DNA of 64,000 bases from Porodaedalea pini (taxonomy: Eukaryota; Basidiomycota; Agaricomycetes; Hymenochaetales; Hymenochaetaceae), in contig NBAY01000005.1 in the NCBI GenBank assembly GCA_002794775.1, forward strand, positions 744,001 to 808,000. Direction: 5' to 3'. Below, one piece after another: positions 13,663-25,262 of this stretch; position 1 is the stretch's first letter; the number at the start of each line of letters is the position of its first letter. The notes beneath the pieces are model-generated. The model made no database searches. It had not been told where the DNA came from and worked only from the letters and a program-made list of their open reading frames with translations. A program made the position numbers and the translations under genes.

Positions 13663-15897
13663 ATGGACAACAAGATGTTGACCAAGGCAAAAGCTTCCCT
13701 TCACAAGACAAAGTCTTTTCGTTCCCTTGTTAATCCCAAGGACCCCACCAAGTGTGAGGAGTGTAAACAGGATCTCCCCTATCACAGTCGCCAGTGTGTT
13801 AGTGGAACCGCCAAGTTATGTACCGTTTGTGGTCGCGACAAGACCTACAACCACAACGACGCCGTATGCAACCAAGTTCAGATGAATCGTGCAATTTGGT
13901 CACCCGATGTCGAGGCGGATGAACACGCCGCCAAGCTCCGTAAACAAGGGGACCTTCCCCCTACCCCGGACATCGAATCGCAGAACACGCTGAAACATTC
14001 AAACTCAGAAGAAGAACATAGGTCCATCCCACCTCCTGCCCGTATTGACGAAGATGCTATGGACGACGACCTGTACATCCCGGACGAACATACCAGTCAG
14101 GCCCCTCAGGTCGACAATATCATGACAGATATCGATGGAATGTACGATCCGGCCATCGCCGAGAAAATCAACACTTCCTTTGCCGACCTTACCAAAGAAA
14201 CCATCAATACAATTAACACGCTTATTTCCCAGCCGACGTGGTCATCCGACACGCCCTGGTTCGACGACCCAAACCGCGCCGGATCCATCCTCGCCAACAT
14301 TGGATCCAATTTGGTATCCTGGATAAACAAGTCAAACTCTTTGGACGACGAAACCAGCCTCGCCAACTCTGCCAATGAAAGTTTGGAAGCCTTTCACTCC
14401 ACTTTCCGTATCCATTCTCCCTCTTTCAAACATGTATTCGAAAATATCTATGTCAACAGTCAAACCATCCGCGACCAAGAAATCATGGATACTATGCATG
14501 CCATGTCCCGGTCTATTCAGCACCTTTCCACGGTCGTTTCCTCTATCTCCGAAAAAACTAATATAATTGAAAAACAGCTTTCTGACGTTTCGGCCCCCTC
14601 AGTCCCGCGTTCGGCTCCTACCAACACTAACAATAACAAACAGAATAAAATCTTACCGGATCCAATCGGTGTTCGCTTCATACACAATCCTAAATTTCCC
14701 TCGCCAGGCCCTGTCTATAAACAACGCGTTCAGACCCCGAAAAATGGAAAATCGGAATATGCAGCTGCAATCGCCAAAACTCGCATCCCGGGTTCAGGCT
14801 ATCGCATGACTACGGAAGGTACTATCATCGCCCCGGATGGCTATGCTCATTCTGCACACAACGCCCCTTGCGGATCACAGACTACTATCTACCATCCACC
14901 GGTCGAAGCAGTTGGAGTTGACCAGGATGGCTTCACCACGGTTTCGTACGCTAAAGCCGCACAGAAAAAGCCCAAAACCGTCCCCACCAAAGTGATACGA
15001 ACTACGGAGCAGAACCCCCAAGGGGAAGTCTCAACCGTTCCCATCAACCGGTCTAACGGATCGGTGAACACGCGCGTTCGTAACATTTGCCGCATTTTCT
15101 TTTCACTCCCGGGCGACCTTGCCATTCGCCCTTCCACTCTTTCGGTCAAAAACTCAGTCCGGGCGGGCCTTAAAGGCAACCCGCTCTTCAAACATCTCGT
15201 CGTTCTTAACGTCGAATACACTTCTAACAGCAATCTCCTTATTGCTTTCACTAACATCCGTTCTGACTTTGACACTCAATACAGCGCCTTGGTCTCCCAA
15301 CTTAACCGTATTATTAACATCTCCGGCGCAAAGGCTTTCACCCCTTCACCTCAATTTAAGATGGTCATCCCTGGCGTCCCAGTCTTCAATCGAAACACCA
15401 ACCTCATTTACTCCAAGAAAGACCTGCACGAGGAAATCTCCAACTTACCGCAATTCGAAGGTCACGAGTTCATGTTCCCGCCCCGCTTCATGTCCTCCAT
15501 TGAACATCTCAATCAACGAGACTACTGCAACGTCTCAGTTGTCCTTAAAGACGACTCTCGTCTCTGTTTTGACCACTTTTTCCTTCACAATAACAGATCT
15601 GTCCCGGTATTCGGCGTTATCCGCCATCTGGAGGAGATGAAAGCTTGCCCAACCATCAACCAATGCGACAATTGCCATCGCTTGGGACATTCCGCATCTA
15701 AGTGCCGATCAGTTGCTCGCTGCGCGATCTGCTCTGAGCCTCACCGCACCGCCATCCACGTTGCCAAATGCGCTCCATGCACGGCATCAAACAACTTACA
15801 GTGCGATCACTTTGCCCTGTGCATCAACTGCCAGGGCAACCACAGCGCCCGTTCATCTGAGTGTCCAGCTCGCCGCAATTATCGCTCCCCGTTTTAG
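13663..15897 (+). CDS. LINE ORF1 (gag-like nucleic-acid-binding protein)
   Basis: Open frame of 744 residues from MDNKMLTKAKASLHKTKSF; the frame is open further upstream, but the ATG at 13663 is the first after the 5' end of the element. The N-terminus carries an unusual Cys/His cluster (CEECKQDLPYHSRQC, then CTVCGRDKTYNHNDAVC) that looks like a zinc-binding domain. The middle is acidic and Ser/Thr-rich. The C-terminus holds a classical CCHC knuckle (CDNCHRLGHSASKC), a second Cys/His unit (CAICSEPHRTAIH) and a third (CINCQGNHSARSSEC). By family knowledge, such proteins coat the element RNA. The stop TAG at 15895 is followed 6 bp later by the ORF2 ATG, suggesting coupled translation. The frame is intact. 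Confidence 0.88.
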   Translation: MDNKMLTKAKASLHKTKSFRSLVNPKDPTKCEECKQDLPYHSRQCVSGTAKLCTVCGRDKTYNHNDAVCNQVQMNRAIWSPDVEADEHAAKLRKQGDLPPTPDIESQNTLKHSNSEEEHRSIPPPARIDEDAMDDDLYIPDEHTSQAPQVDNIMTDIDGMYDPAIAEKINTSFADLTKETINTINTLISQPTWSSDTPWFDDPNRAGSILANIGSNLVSWINKSNSLDDETSLANSANESLEAFHSTFRIHSPSFKHVFENIYVNSQTIRDQEIMDTMHAMSRSIQHLSTVVSSISEKTNIIEKQLSDVSAPSVPRSAPTNTNNNKQNKILPDPIGVRFIHNPKFPSPGPVYKQRVQTPKNGKSEYAAAIAKTRIPGSGYRMTTEGTIIAPDGYAHSAHNAPCGSQTTIYHPPVEAVGVDQDGFTTVSYAKAAQKKPKTVPTKVIRTTEQNPQGEVSTVPINRSNGSVNTRVRNICRIFFSLPGDLAIRPSTLSVKNSVRAGLKGNPLFKHLVVLNVEYTSNSNLLIAFTNIRSDFDTQYSALVSQLNRIINISGAKAFTPSPQFKMVIPGVPVFNRNTNLIYSKKDLHEEISNLPQFEGHEFMFPPRFMSSIEHLNQRDYCNVSVVLKDDSRLCFDHFFLHNNRSVPVFGVIRHLEEMKACPTINQCDNCHRLGHSASKCRSVARCAICSEPHRTAIHVAKCAPCTASNNLQCDHFALCINCQGNHSARSSECPARRNYRSPF

Positions 15898-15903
15898 TTG
15901 TCT

Positions 15904-18900
15904 ATGATGGACAATATTTCGGTCTTTTCTCTTAACCTTCGCAATTCTGAACCGACTTTTGACTACTTACTTCGCTCCTTTTCTTCTACTCATGTCGCAC
16001 CTGACATCATTTGCTTTCAAGAGATTCCCACTATCCATTCAATCGTTCCTTCTAAATCATCTTCATCCGGTTCACGCGTCTTCAATATTCGCAACGCTGA
16101 TCCTTATATTGTGTTCCGTCCAACTTCTTCAGCCAAACCAAGGTGCTGTACACTTGTACACCCTCGGATCATCCATCGCGTTTCTCTATATACCCCTAAT
16201 TCGTCTTCCCCTAACATCACGGTCATTTCAATTTCCCGGGGAGAATTATCCCCTTTATTATTATGGAACATTTATAATTCTCCTGCACTCCACGAGTTCG
16301 AAGACCCTCTTCCCTCCCTCGACCTCCCTTCCAATATCCTTACCGGTGACTTTAACCGACATTCAGACCGTTGGTCTTTCCCAGAGCAATCTGGACATTT
16401 CAACGCGTCAACAGCCATCGTTGACTGGATCGACGACAATAGCTTATGTGTTTGTAACCCTCCTTTTCAACACACATACTTTAACCGGTCTTCCGGATCC
16501 AAAACCATTATTGACCTGGTAATCGCCTCAGACGATTTTGCCCCATCCCTCCTTGAACGAGTTTCAATTTCAGACCCTTCTCTAGACATTTTGTCAGATC
16601 ACCTCCCCATTCGGTTTTCCTTTGACATTAACGAACTAGCTGCTCCTCCACAGCACCCTCTTCGATCTATTCGTTCCAGAGACTTACCCTCTTTTATTGC
16701 AGAATTTTGTGATTCACATTTATTTCCATTTTCATTAACAGGGGTTGAATCCCCCAAAGCGCTGGACGACCTCCTCTTTTCCCTTCATTCTCACCTTTCT
16801 AATTTCGCCATTCAATTTCTTCGCAAACGAAAACCTCAATCGTACTTTGGCCCCAACAATTGGTGGTCAGAAGCATGCTCAACTCTTTATCGTGATCACT
16901 GTCGTAACCCGCGACCCGAGTCGAAAAAACTCCTAGACATTGAAATCACTCGCGCCAAGAATGCTTTCTTCGGCGCTCGACTCCAACAATCTGATGCGCA
17001 TTCCGCGTGGCGCAACCAGTATCTGGGTATGGCACGCCGTCGCACACCCATTGGCGCCCTCTGTATGTCTAACAGGTTATTCACCTTGACTGAATCCGAT
17101 AAAGCGTCCCTCTTCCGCGAGACGTTCTTCCCTCCCTTATTTCACACCCCGGAGTCCATCCCTCTCCCGGATCTCTCCGATTTTCGCCCCATCGAAATGT
17201 CGGACGTGCAAACCGCCCTCCAAGGTATCGATCGCGAAATGAGTCCTGGCAACAGCCACATCTCGTACAAACACCTGGAGCTCCTCATCGAGCACCAAGG
17301 ACAATTTTTTGTTGACCTTTTCTCTTTATGTTTGAAAACTGGTCATTTCCCTACCCCTTTTAAAACGTCTCTCGTTACTTTCATTCCTAAACCTAAGTGC
17401 TCTGATTTTTCAGTCCCTCGCGCTTTCCGGCCCATTTCGCTGGTCGACACTATCGGTAAACTTTTTGAACGCATTCTCTTTAATTTTCTTCAACCTTTCT
17501 TTGAAACACATAATCTTCTACCCGACGCCCAACACGGGTGCCGGAAACATCGTTCTTCGCTTTCAGCTTGTTACGAATTACTTTCGGCCATTCTTTCCCA
17601 ACCATTCATTCATAGCGGTGGTGACGGGCTGTCAGAGACGCGTCGTCGACACCGTTACTTGATTACTTCTATCCTCACCATTGACATTCAAGGCTTCTTT
17701 GATAACATTTCACACAACCGTCTTCTTCTAAAGCTCATTAATTCCAATGTTCATCCCAACGTCATTCACGTCCTTGCGCGCTGGCTCGCAGACCGTCCCA
17801 TTTCTTTTCATTTTAACAATTTCTTTTCCCCCCCTTTTATCAAACCCAACCGGGGAGTCCCTCAAGGGTCCCCGCTGTCTCCTCTTATTTCAGTTTTCGC
17901 CGCAGCTGAAGTTATCACGGCTTACAACAATCGTTTTGGTCCTCACCGCCCCTTATTGGCGTATATGGACGACCACCTTCTTTATTCTCGCTCTCTCAGC
18001 ATTCCCACTAATTTAGTTCACCTTCGCAATCAATTTCAATTCCTCTCTCTTCAATTCCAATCCCTCGGTTTGTCTATCGACCCCGACGCTATCGAACTCC
18101 TTCATATCCTCCCACATCAGAGATTCGCTAGGTCTACATTCAATTCCTTCTTAACTGACTCTCCTTCATCTTCCAACGCGTCTTTATCGCTGCCCAACAA
18201 TCTCGTCATCCACCCACGCCGCCACCTTACTTGGTTGGGCATTATATTTTCCTTTGACCTTTCCCCCAAACTTCATTTTGAATCCTGAGCTAACAAAGCT
18301 CTTTCTACTCTACACCAATGTTCTTTTCTTTTCAATCAGACCAATGGCGCATTTCTTCAATATGCCCGCCTCCTCTATTTTGGTTTAATTCATTCAGTCG
18401 CCATCTACGGCACCGTTCTCTTTCCAGACTCCCCACATCTTTCTATCCTTCAAAAAACTCAAAATCATTTCCTTCATCTAGTTTTCAACCGCAGCGTTCA
18501 TCCATCGGTTGCAGAATCTTTTATCTCTTGTCCTCCTCTGTATCTTTTCATCCGTTCTCTTTCTCAACGTTTTCTCCTTTCTTACTTTGCTCATTCTTCA
18601 CACCAACCCATTCGCAACCAATTCCTAACTTCGACTCTTCTTCCGAACATTCAGATTCCTAAAGTAGTTTCATTTCCTACTTTCACGGCCATTCATTCAC
18701 GTCTTATTATGACTCCAATTCCTTCATCGTCGCAACGACCTCAAGCGATCAGAAATTTCAATTCTTTCTTCTTACACCCCCCTCCCTATCAATACTTCAT
18801 CTTTACTGATGGCTCTATCATCCCAGATGCCACGGGGTCCCACACCGGCAGCCACGGATTCATCATTATGCACAATCACCAGGAACTTGCTGTCTTTTCC

Positions 18901-19728
18901 TCAGCAGTGCACTCTCGATCGAACATATTGTTTGAAGAGCAGGAAGCACTCATTGCAGCCATACATCGTATCTCTTCTCTCCTGGCCAAATGCTTCACCC
19001 CCATACACATTCATATTGTCTCGGATTCGCTCAATTGCGTCCAACTCATCTTCTCCAACGATGCCCGTCATGCGGACTTCATCATTCTTTTCCGTCGCTT
19101 ATGCGGAATCTTTCTCGCCCTTCATCACGATGCGTCCCATATCACCGTCCAATGGCTCCCGTCCCATCGCGGAGTACTGGGCAACTCTACAGCTGATAAG
19201 CTTGCCAAAGACGCGGCAGCTAATCCCCATCATGAGACAATCCCTGATTCACTCCCCAACCTGAAGGCGCAAGTACAGCTCAATCTTCTGCGAGACTGGA
19301 AAGCAAATATCATAAACCTACGAGGTCATCGCTCCATCGCCGAGCCGTCCTCATTCATCCTTCACCCAACGCGAGCGTTACATCCATTCTTGAAGCTTTC
19401 CCCAAGGAAGAAGATACATCGTTCAGTCCAATCATGTGCTGTCAGCCTAATGCTGAACACGCTCGATTTGCATAACCGAAACCTCGAACCACGGTGCCCG
19501 GATCCGCTGTGTATCAAACATGATGTCCATCATATTCTTAATTGTTGCCCTTTTTTTGCGTTCGTTCGAAACAGCCTTTTTTGTCACCGATCTTTACCTC
19601 TAGCCTTCACGGACTGGTTTCGTCCAAATAATTTTCTCCTTCTATTACAATTTGCTTACTTCTCATTCCGCCGCCCTCCAGACGGTATGCCTTCCTTGTC
19701 TGATTTACCCTCATCATTTTACCTTTAG
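15904..19728 (+). pseudogene. LINE ORF2 (endonuclease, reverse transcriptase, RNase H), one nonsense codon
   Basis: One frame from 15904 to 19728, broken only by TGA at 18286-18288. The endonuclease shows IICFQEIP, TGDFNRHSD and LSDHLPIRFSF. The reverse transcriptase shows FRPISLVDTIGKLFERIL, LTIDIQGFFDN, RGVPQGSPLSPLI and the catalytic AYMDDHLLYS, a YMDD variant in place of the usual FADD. After the stop the same frame continues with a thumb-like region and an RNase H domain (FTDGS, EEQEALIAAI, VSDSLNCV, LPSHRGVLGNSTADKLAK), then a C-terminal Cys/His motif (CPDPLCIKHDVHHILNCC). The first part (15904-18288) still encodes endonuclease plus RT. The TGA could have come from CGA by C-to-T change at a CpG. 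Readthrough is possible but not shown. Confidence 0.9.
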
Positions 19729-19867
19729 TCATAACTTTCAACCCATGTCACGCACGTCTTTACCAATTACCCCTTACCACCATTTACGCGCTACGTAGTT
19801 CCTTTTGTTTTGTCTCGGTTCCTATGCGGTTGGCGTTCTGTTAGCAGTAGATAGCAGATATTATAAA

Positions 19868-19878
19868 TCCAGAGGCAC
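19868..19878. repeat. Target-site duplication, 3' copy
   Basis: Exact copy of the 11-bp repeat at 13580-13590. Sequence after 19878 is therefore the original DNA upstream of the Dbf2/Sid2-like kinase gene. Confidence 0.85.
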
Positions 19879-20331
19879 GTGACTGAGTGATACCATTCCA
19901 AACCTAGAGTGGGTCCTCCCTTATTAGGATACTGCCGATGCTATTTGTCCACATTCTTCATACTTACGTGCGCCTAACGTTCTCGTGCGGATGGATAGAC
20001 GCCCAGTCTGTAGATACCATCGTGGACATTAGATCTATGCTACATCATGATACAAACAATCGAACAACACTACCACCCTCACCTAACTCCCCGTGGAAAA
20101 GGTAGAATATACAGACGAGACACTTATACTAGTACAACCTCCTGGCGCTACGCTAGAAATCGGCACGTGTCACTGCTTAAACGCGAAAGTGATTCCGCAA
20201 TTTCTAGCCAAAGAACTTGTCGAATATTTTCTTGTTTCTCAGAAAGTCCTTTTCAACGCAATGGAAGCATAAATATGCGGTAGCAGCGGGCTCTGTTCGG
20301 GATGGGACAGAAAACAATGGAAACCAACAAA
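19879..20331. other. Displaced upstream region of the kinase gene / 3' flank of the next gene
   Basis: No gene is seen. By the target-site duplication, the left part of this stretch was once directly joined to the kinase leader at 13579 and probably held its promoter. The right part is the 3' flank of the minus-strand gene ending at 20332. Confidence 0.55.
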
Positions 20332-21800
20332 CTACTCTGCTAGCCATATGTTTTCAATGACAGAAACAATCATGCCCTTCTCTATATCGCATATCGTCGC
20401 AGTTCCTCTCGAATCCAGTCTGGACACCGCATATGCAGGGTTTGAGCAACGAACTAGGAGACGAGACAGAACGACATCGAGTTTTTCATGAATAACATCA
20501 GATGTAGGAGCCTCAGATCTGCGCGTTATTATGGGCGAAAACACATCATGAGCAATGGCGCATAGGTACCACAACGCGGCTTTGCGTCCCAAACGACGTA
20601 CGCGCTCCTGCCGGCGAAGCTTCGTTACTGGCTGTACGCGAGGGTCTGTCGACGGAGTCATGGTGGTGGTCGAAAAGGAAAAAACATTGGCGTCTGATAA
20701 TTCCCCATCCGACGACGGCCAAAGACGCTCTATTTCAGTGACTGTGCTGAGCTTGATCAGGTCTAAAAGCTTGAGTCCGTGCGCGCTCGCGCTTTTGCCG
20801 ACAATCGCAATAATACCTCTCAAGATCGTGAGAAGACCATGTAAAGTCGCCTTGCTGGTTGGTTTGCTCGTGCCATACGCGTCAGAGTATCCTTCTCCTT
20901 TTTGCTGCCTCGTCTTGCGAAGGATCGGTAGAAGTGCATCTTCTGAGAGACGATTGAATGCTTTGACAAAAGGGATGACGACGTCACAGGCGAGTATCGT
21001 GAAGAAGCTGTTGAGTGATTCCAGGTCATATACGGAAGAGGCGAATCCGGACGGCTTTTTACTAGGTTTTGCCCCAGTCGAAGGTAGAACTGACATGACG
21101 CGCGACAAAGTTGAGCAGAGAATCGAGTTGAAGTCGCTTAGGAAGACAGGGGAGACCTTCGGGCTGCGATGTGGATTTAATGTTGTCTGCAGTGCTCTTG
21201 CAAGTGCTCGAAGAACGTCGGTAGCTGAGAAAAGGATATGGCCAGGATTAATCGAGTGGCTAGGGTGAGAGAGAACCGTAAATGATAGCTGAAATAGCTT
21301 GTGATACGAGTTGAACAGACGCAAAGCACTGCTGAGCTCTGGACCAGTTGTTTCTGCCGGAAAGTTGTGAGATGTGAGTGCTCTGCGATGCAAGAGTTCT
21401 CACCTCACCTGTTTCCAGTCCTCCAAGAGAACTGAACCCGTCCCGTGAACTCTGCAGCAGAAGGGCAGCACTAATGACGGCTCCGTCACGGCTCTCAGCA
21501 GCTGCATTAAGCTTCTTTCTCTTCTTCGATGGTGGACTCTGAGGCGTTAGGGGACTCGCATTGTCCCCCGCGCGAACATTAGCCCGGAGGGCGTCGAGTT
21601 CTACAGTATAAATTAAGTTTAATGAGACTCTGTCTGACGACCTCAACTTACCAGCGAGATCCTCAGCATGCTTCCTCTTTAGCTTCTCCACCTCACTTTC
21701 GAGTTTCAGTGCTCTTTCTCGCCATGGTCCACTAGGAGTAGCTTTCCTTTCCTTCGGCAGGGAGAATTGGTCACGGAGGTCTAGTACATAGGCTTGCGGT
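20332..21800 (-). CDS. Hypothetical coiled-coil protein, 5' end uncertain
   Basis: Unrecognised protein on the minus strand. Near the 5' end is a coiled-coil segment (ERALKLESEVEKLKRKHAED), then a basic, nuclear-localisation-like cluster (PPSKKRKKLNAAAESRDG). A largely alpha-helical C-terminal domain follows, with ALRLFNSYHKLFQLSFTVL, LTILACDVVIPFVKAFNRL and ALWYLCAIAHDVFSPIIT, ending ENIWLAE. An intron with donor GTGAGG and acceptor CCGGCAG (about 21400-21350) links the two main exons in frame; another lies near 21650-21600. The first exon could not be placed: just upstream is a branch-point-like CACTAAC before an acceptor, so a short 5' exon lies somewhere in 21800-22100. The basic cluster suggests a nuclear protein; no function is assigned. 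Confidence 0.6.
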
Positions 21801-22404
21801 AGAGAAAGATGTTAGTGAAACGTTCCTGTTGAGTAAAGGGAAACATCGGCACCGGCAAGGGATGTATCCTTCGGCTTATGCCTCAGGGCTATAAAAGCCT
21901 GTCATGCAGGAAAGAAAAGACTCAGAAGAAGAGACCAGAAAATCGCTCGAAGGACAAACCAGTGCTATCCGTATCCTCTGAGCTTCGGTTACGTGCATTT
22001 TGTGCGTTGAGTGAACAGAAAGTGAGTAAAGGATACAGTGGTTGCCACGCACGACCAAATCCGAACCAATTTTAGTAAACCTTAGATCCAGTGACTGCAT
22101 ATAAACACTTACATATGTACGTCACGGTATGGCCGTGCTCGCAAGTGTCAAAGAGAAATCATTTTCATTACCACAAAAGAGGGATTCGTAGTTCATATAC
22201 CATGCAGAAGAACAGTCAAGCTTCTCAACGCAAGGCAGCTCAAGGCGTATCACCCAACGACCAGAAAGATAAAACGGTACATCTATCATCTAGCCATAAC
22301 AACGTACTCTACCTGTATAGCACGTCTAGAATATACGAGGAAAGACACTACATGAGGAACCCCCCTCCGAGGGACCGGGCGGAAGCAGGACAGGAAGATA
22401 GGCA
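21801..22404. other. Intergenic region (upstream of hypothetical gene / 3' flank of DBP3)
   Basis: No clear gene. A short first exon of the minus-strand hypothetical gene probably lies between 21800 and 22100; candidate ATGs exist at 22000 and 21905. The rest shows nothing recognisable. Confidence 0.4.
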
Positions 22405-24737
<2,333 letters not shown>

Positions 24738-25262
24738 TCTTCAAAAAGAACACAGAGAGCGATCACCGCTGCAGGATGGAAAACTTCCCGGGTTCCGTTC
24801 GCGATCACCGGCCACGTGGGAATCGCGCGTAAATCATCTTCAAGAGTTGGTAGCAATATTGATAAGTCTGAGGCTACAACTAGTAGTAGTAGCGGTACTA
24901 GTACTAGATCCAATATTGATATTAATGCCACGCACCTTGAGCTTCACCAGCGTGTAGCTGAGTTAGGATTAATATTAAACAATATTCCAAATATAAATAT
25001 ACATAATGCATTTATTTAAATGTACACCAGAAGTCCATTTATAGAAAGTGAGGCCTAGAATATGACGTCGTGGGCCGAGGCACTGCCGGGACCGTTAAGC
25101 GATATGCTCTCGATCTGTCTTCCCCTCATCGTCCTGTTCCCGGCCACCATCTCCTCCTTCCACTCGTCTCCGACTCGATATTCTCCATTCTTAACTTCCC
25201 GTCCTGTCCGTCGTCTGTCTACCTGTCTATCGTGACTCGACTCCACCATTCCACCGTCCACC
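24738..25262. other. Divergent intergenic region DBP3 / phosphatase, AT-rich
   Basis: No gene is seen. The middle (about 24850-25020) is markedly AT-rich, with CAATATTGAT twice (about 24855 and 24911) and short AGTAGT/ACTAGTA runs. The right part is a CT-rich leader up to the ATG at 25263. Confidence 0.5.

Larger units (their letters stand above)
13591..19867 (+). mobile_element. Non-LTR retrotransposon (LINE with RNase H, Tad/I-like organisation)
   Basis: A 6,277-bp element bounded by an exact 11-bp direct repeat. It has two consecutive ORFs: a gag-like ORF1 with cysteine/histidine knuckles, and a long ORF2 with an AP-type endonuclease, reverse transcriptase, RNase H and a C-terminal Cys/His motif. 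There is no long poly(A) tail; the 3' end is a short run with GTAGATAGCAGATATTATAAA. Only one inactivating change is visible in the coding region, a TGA at 18286, so the insertion is young. Base composition differs from the flanking genes, with a pyrimidine-rich coding strand. It was placed from ORF content and the target-site duplication. Assignment to a named clade needs a tree. Confidence 0.92.

Noticed and set aside
15898..15903. TTG at 15898 as start of LINE ORF2
   Set aside because: It directly follows the ORF1 stop, but an ATG lies 6 bp later at 15904 and eukaryotic TTG starts are rare; the ATG is preferred.
20555..21268. 237-aa plus-strand ORF
   Set aside because: Antisense to the helical C-terminal domain of the minus-strand hypothetical gene; no recognisable motif and no introns that improve it.
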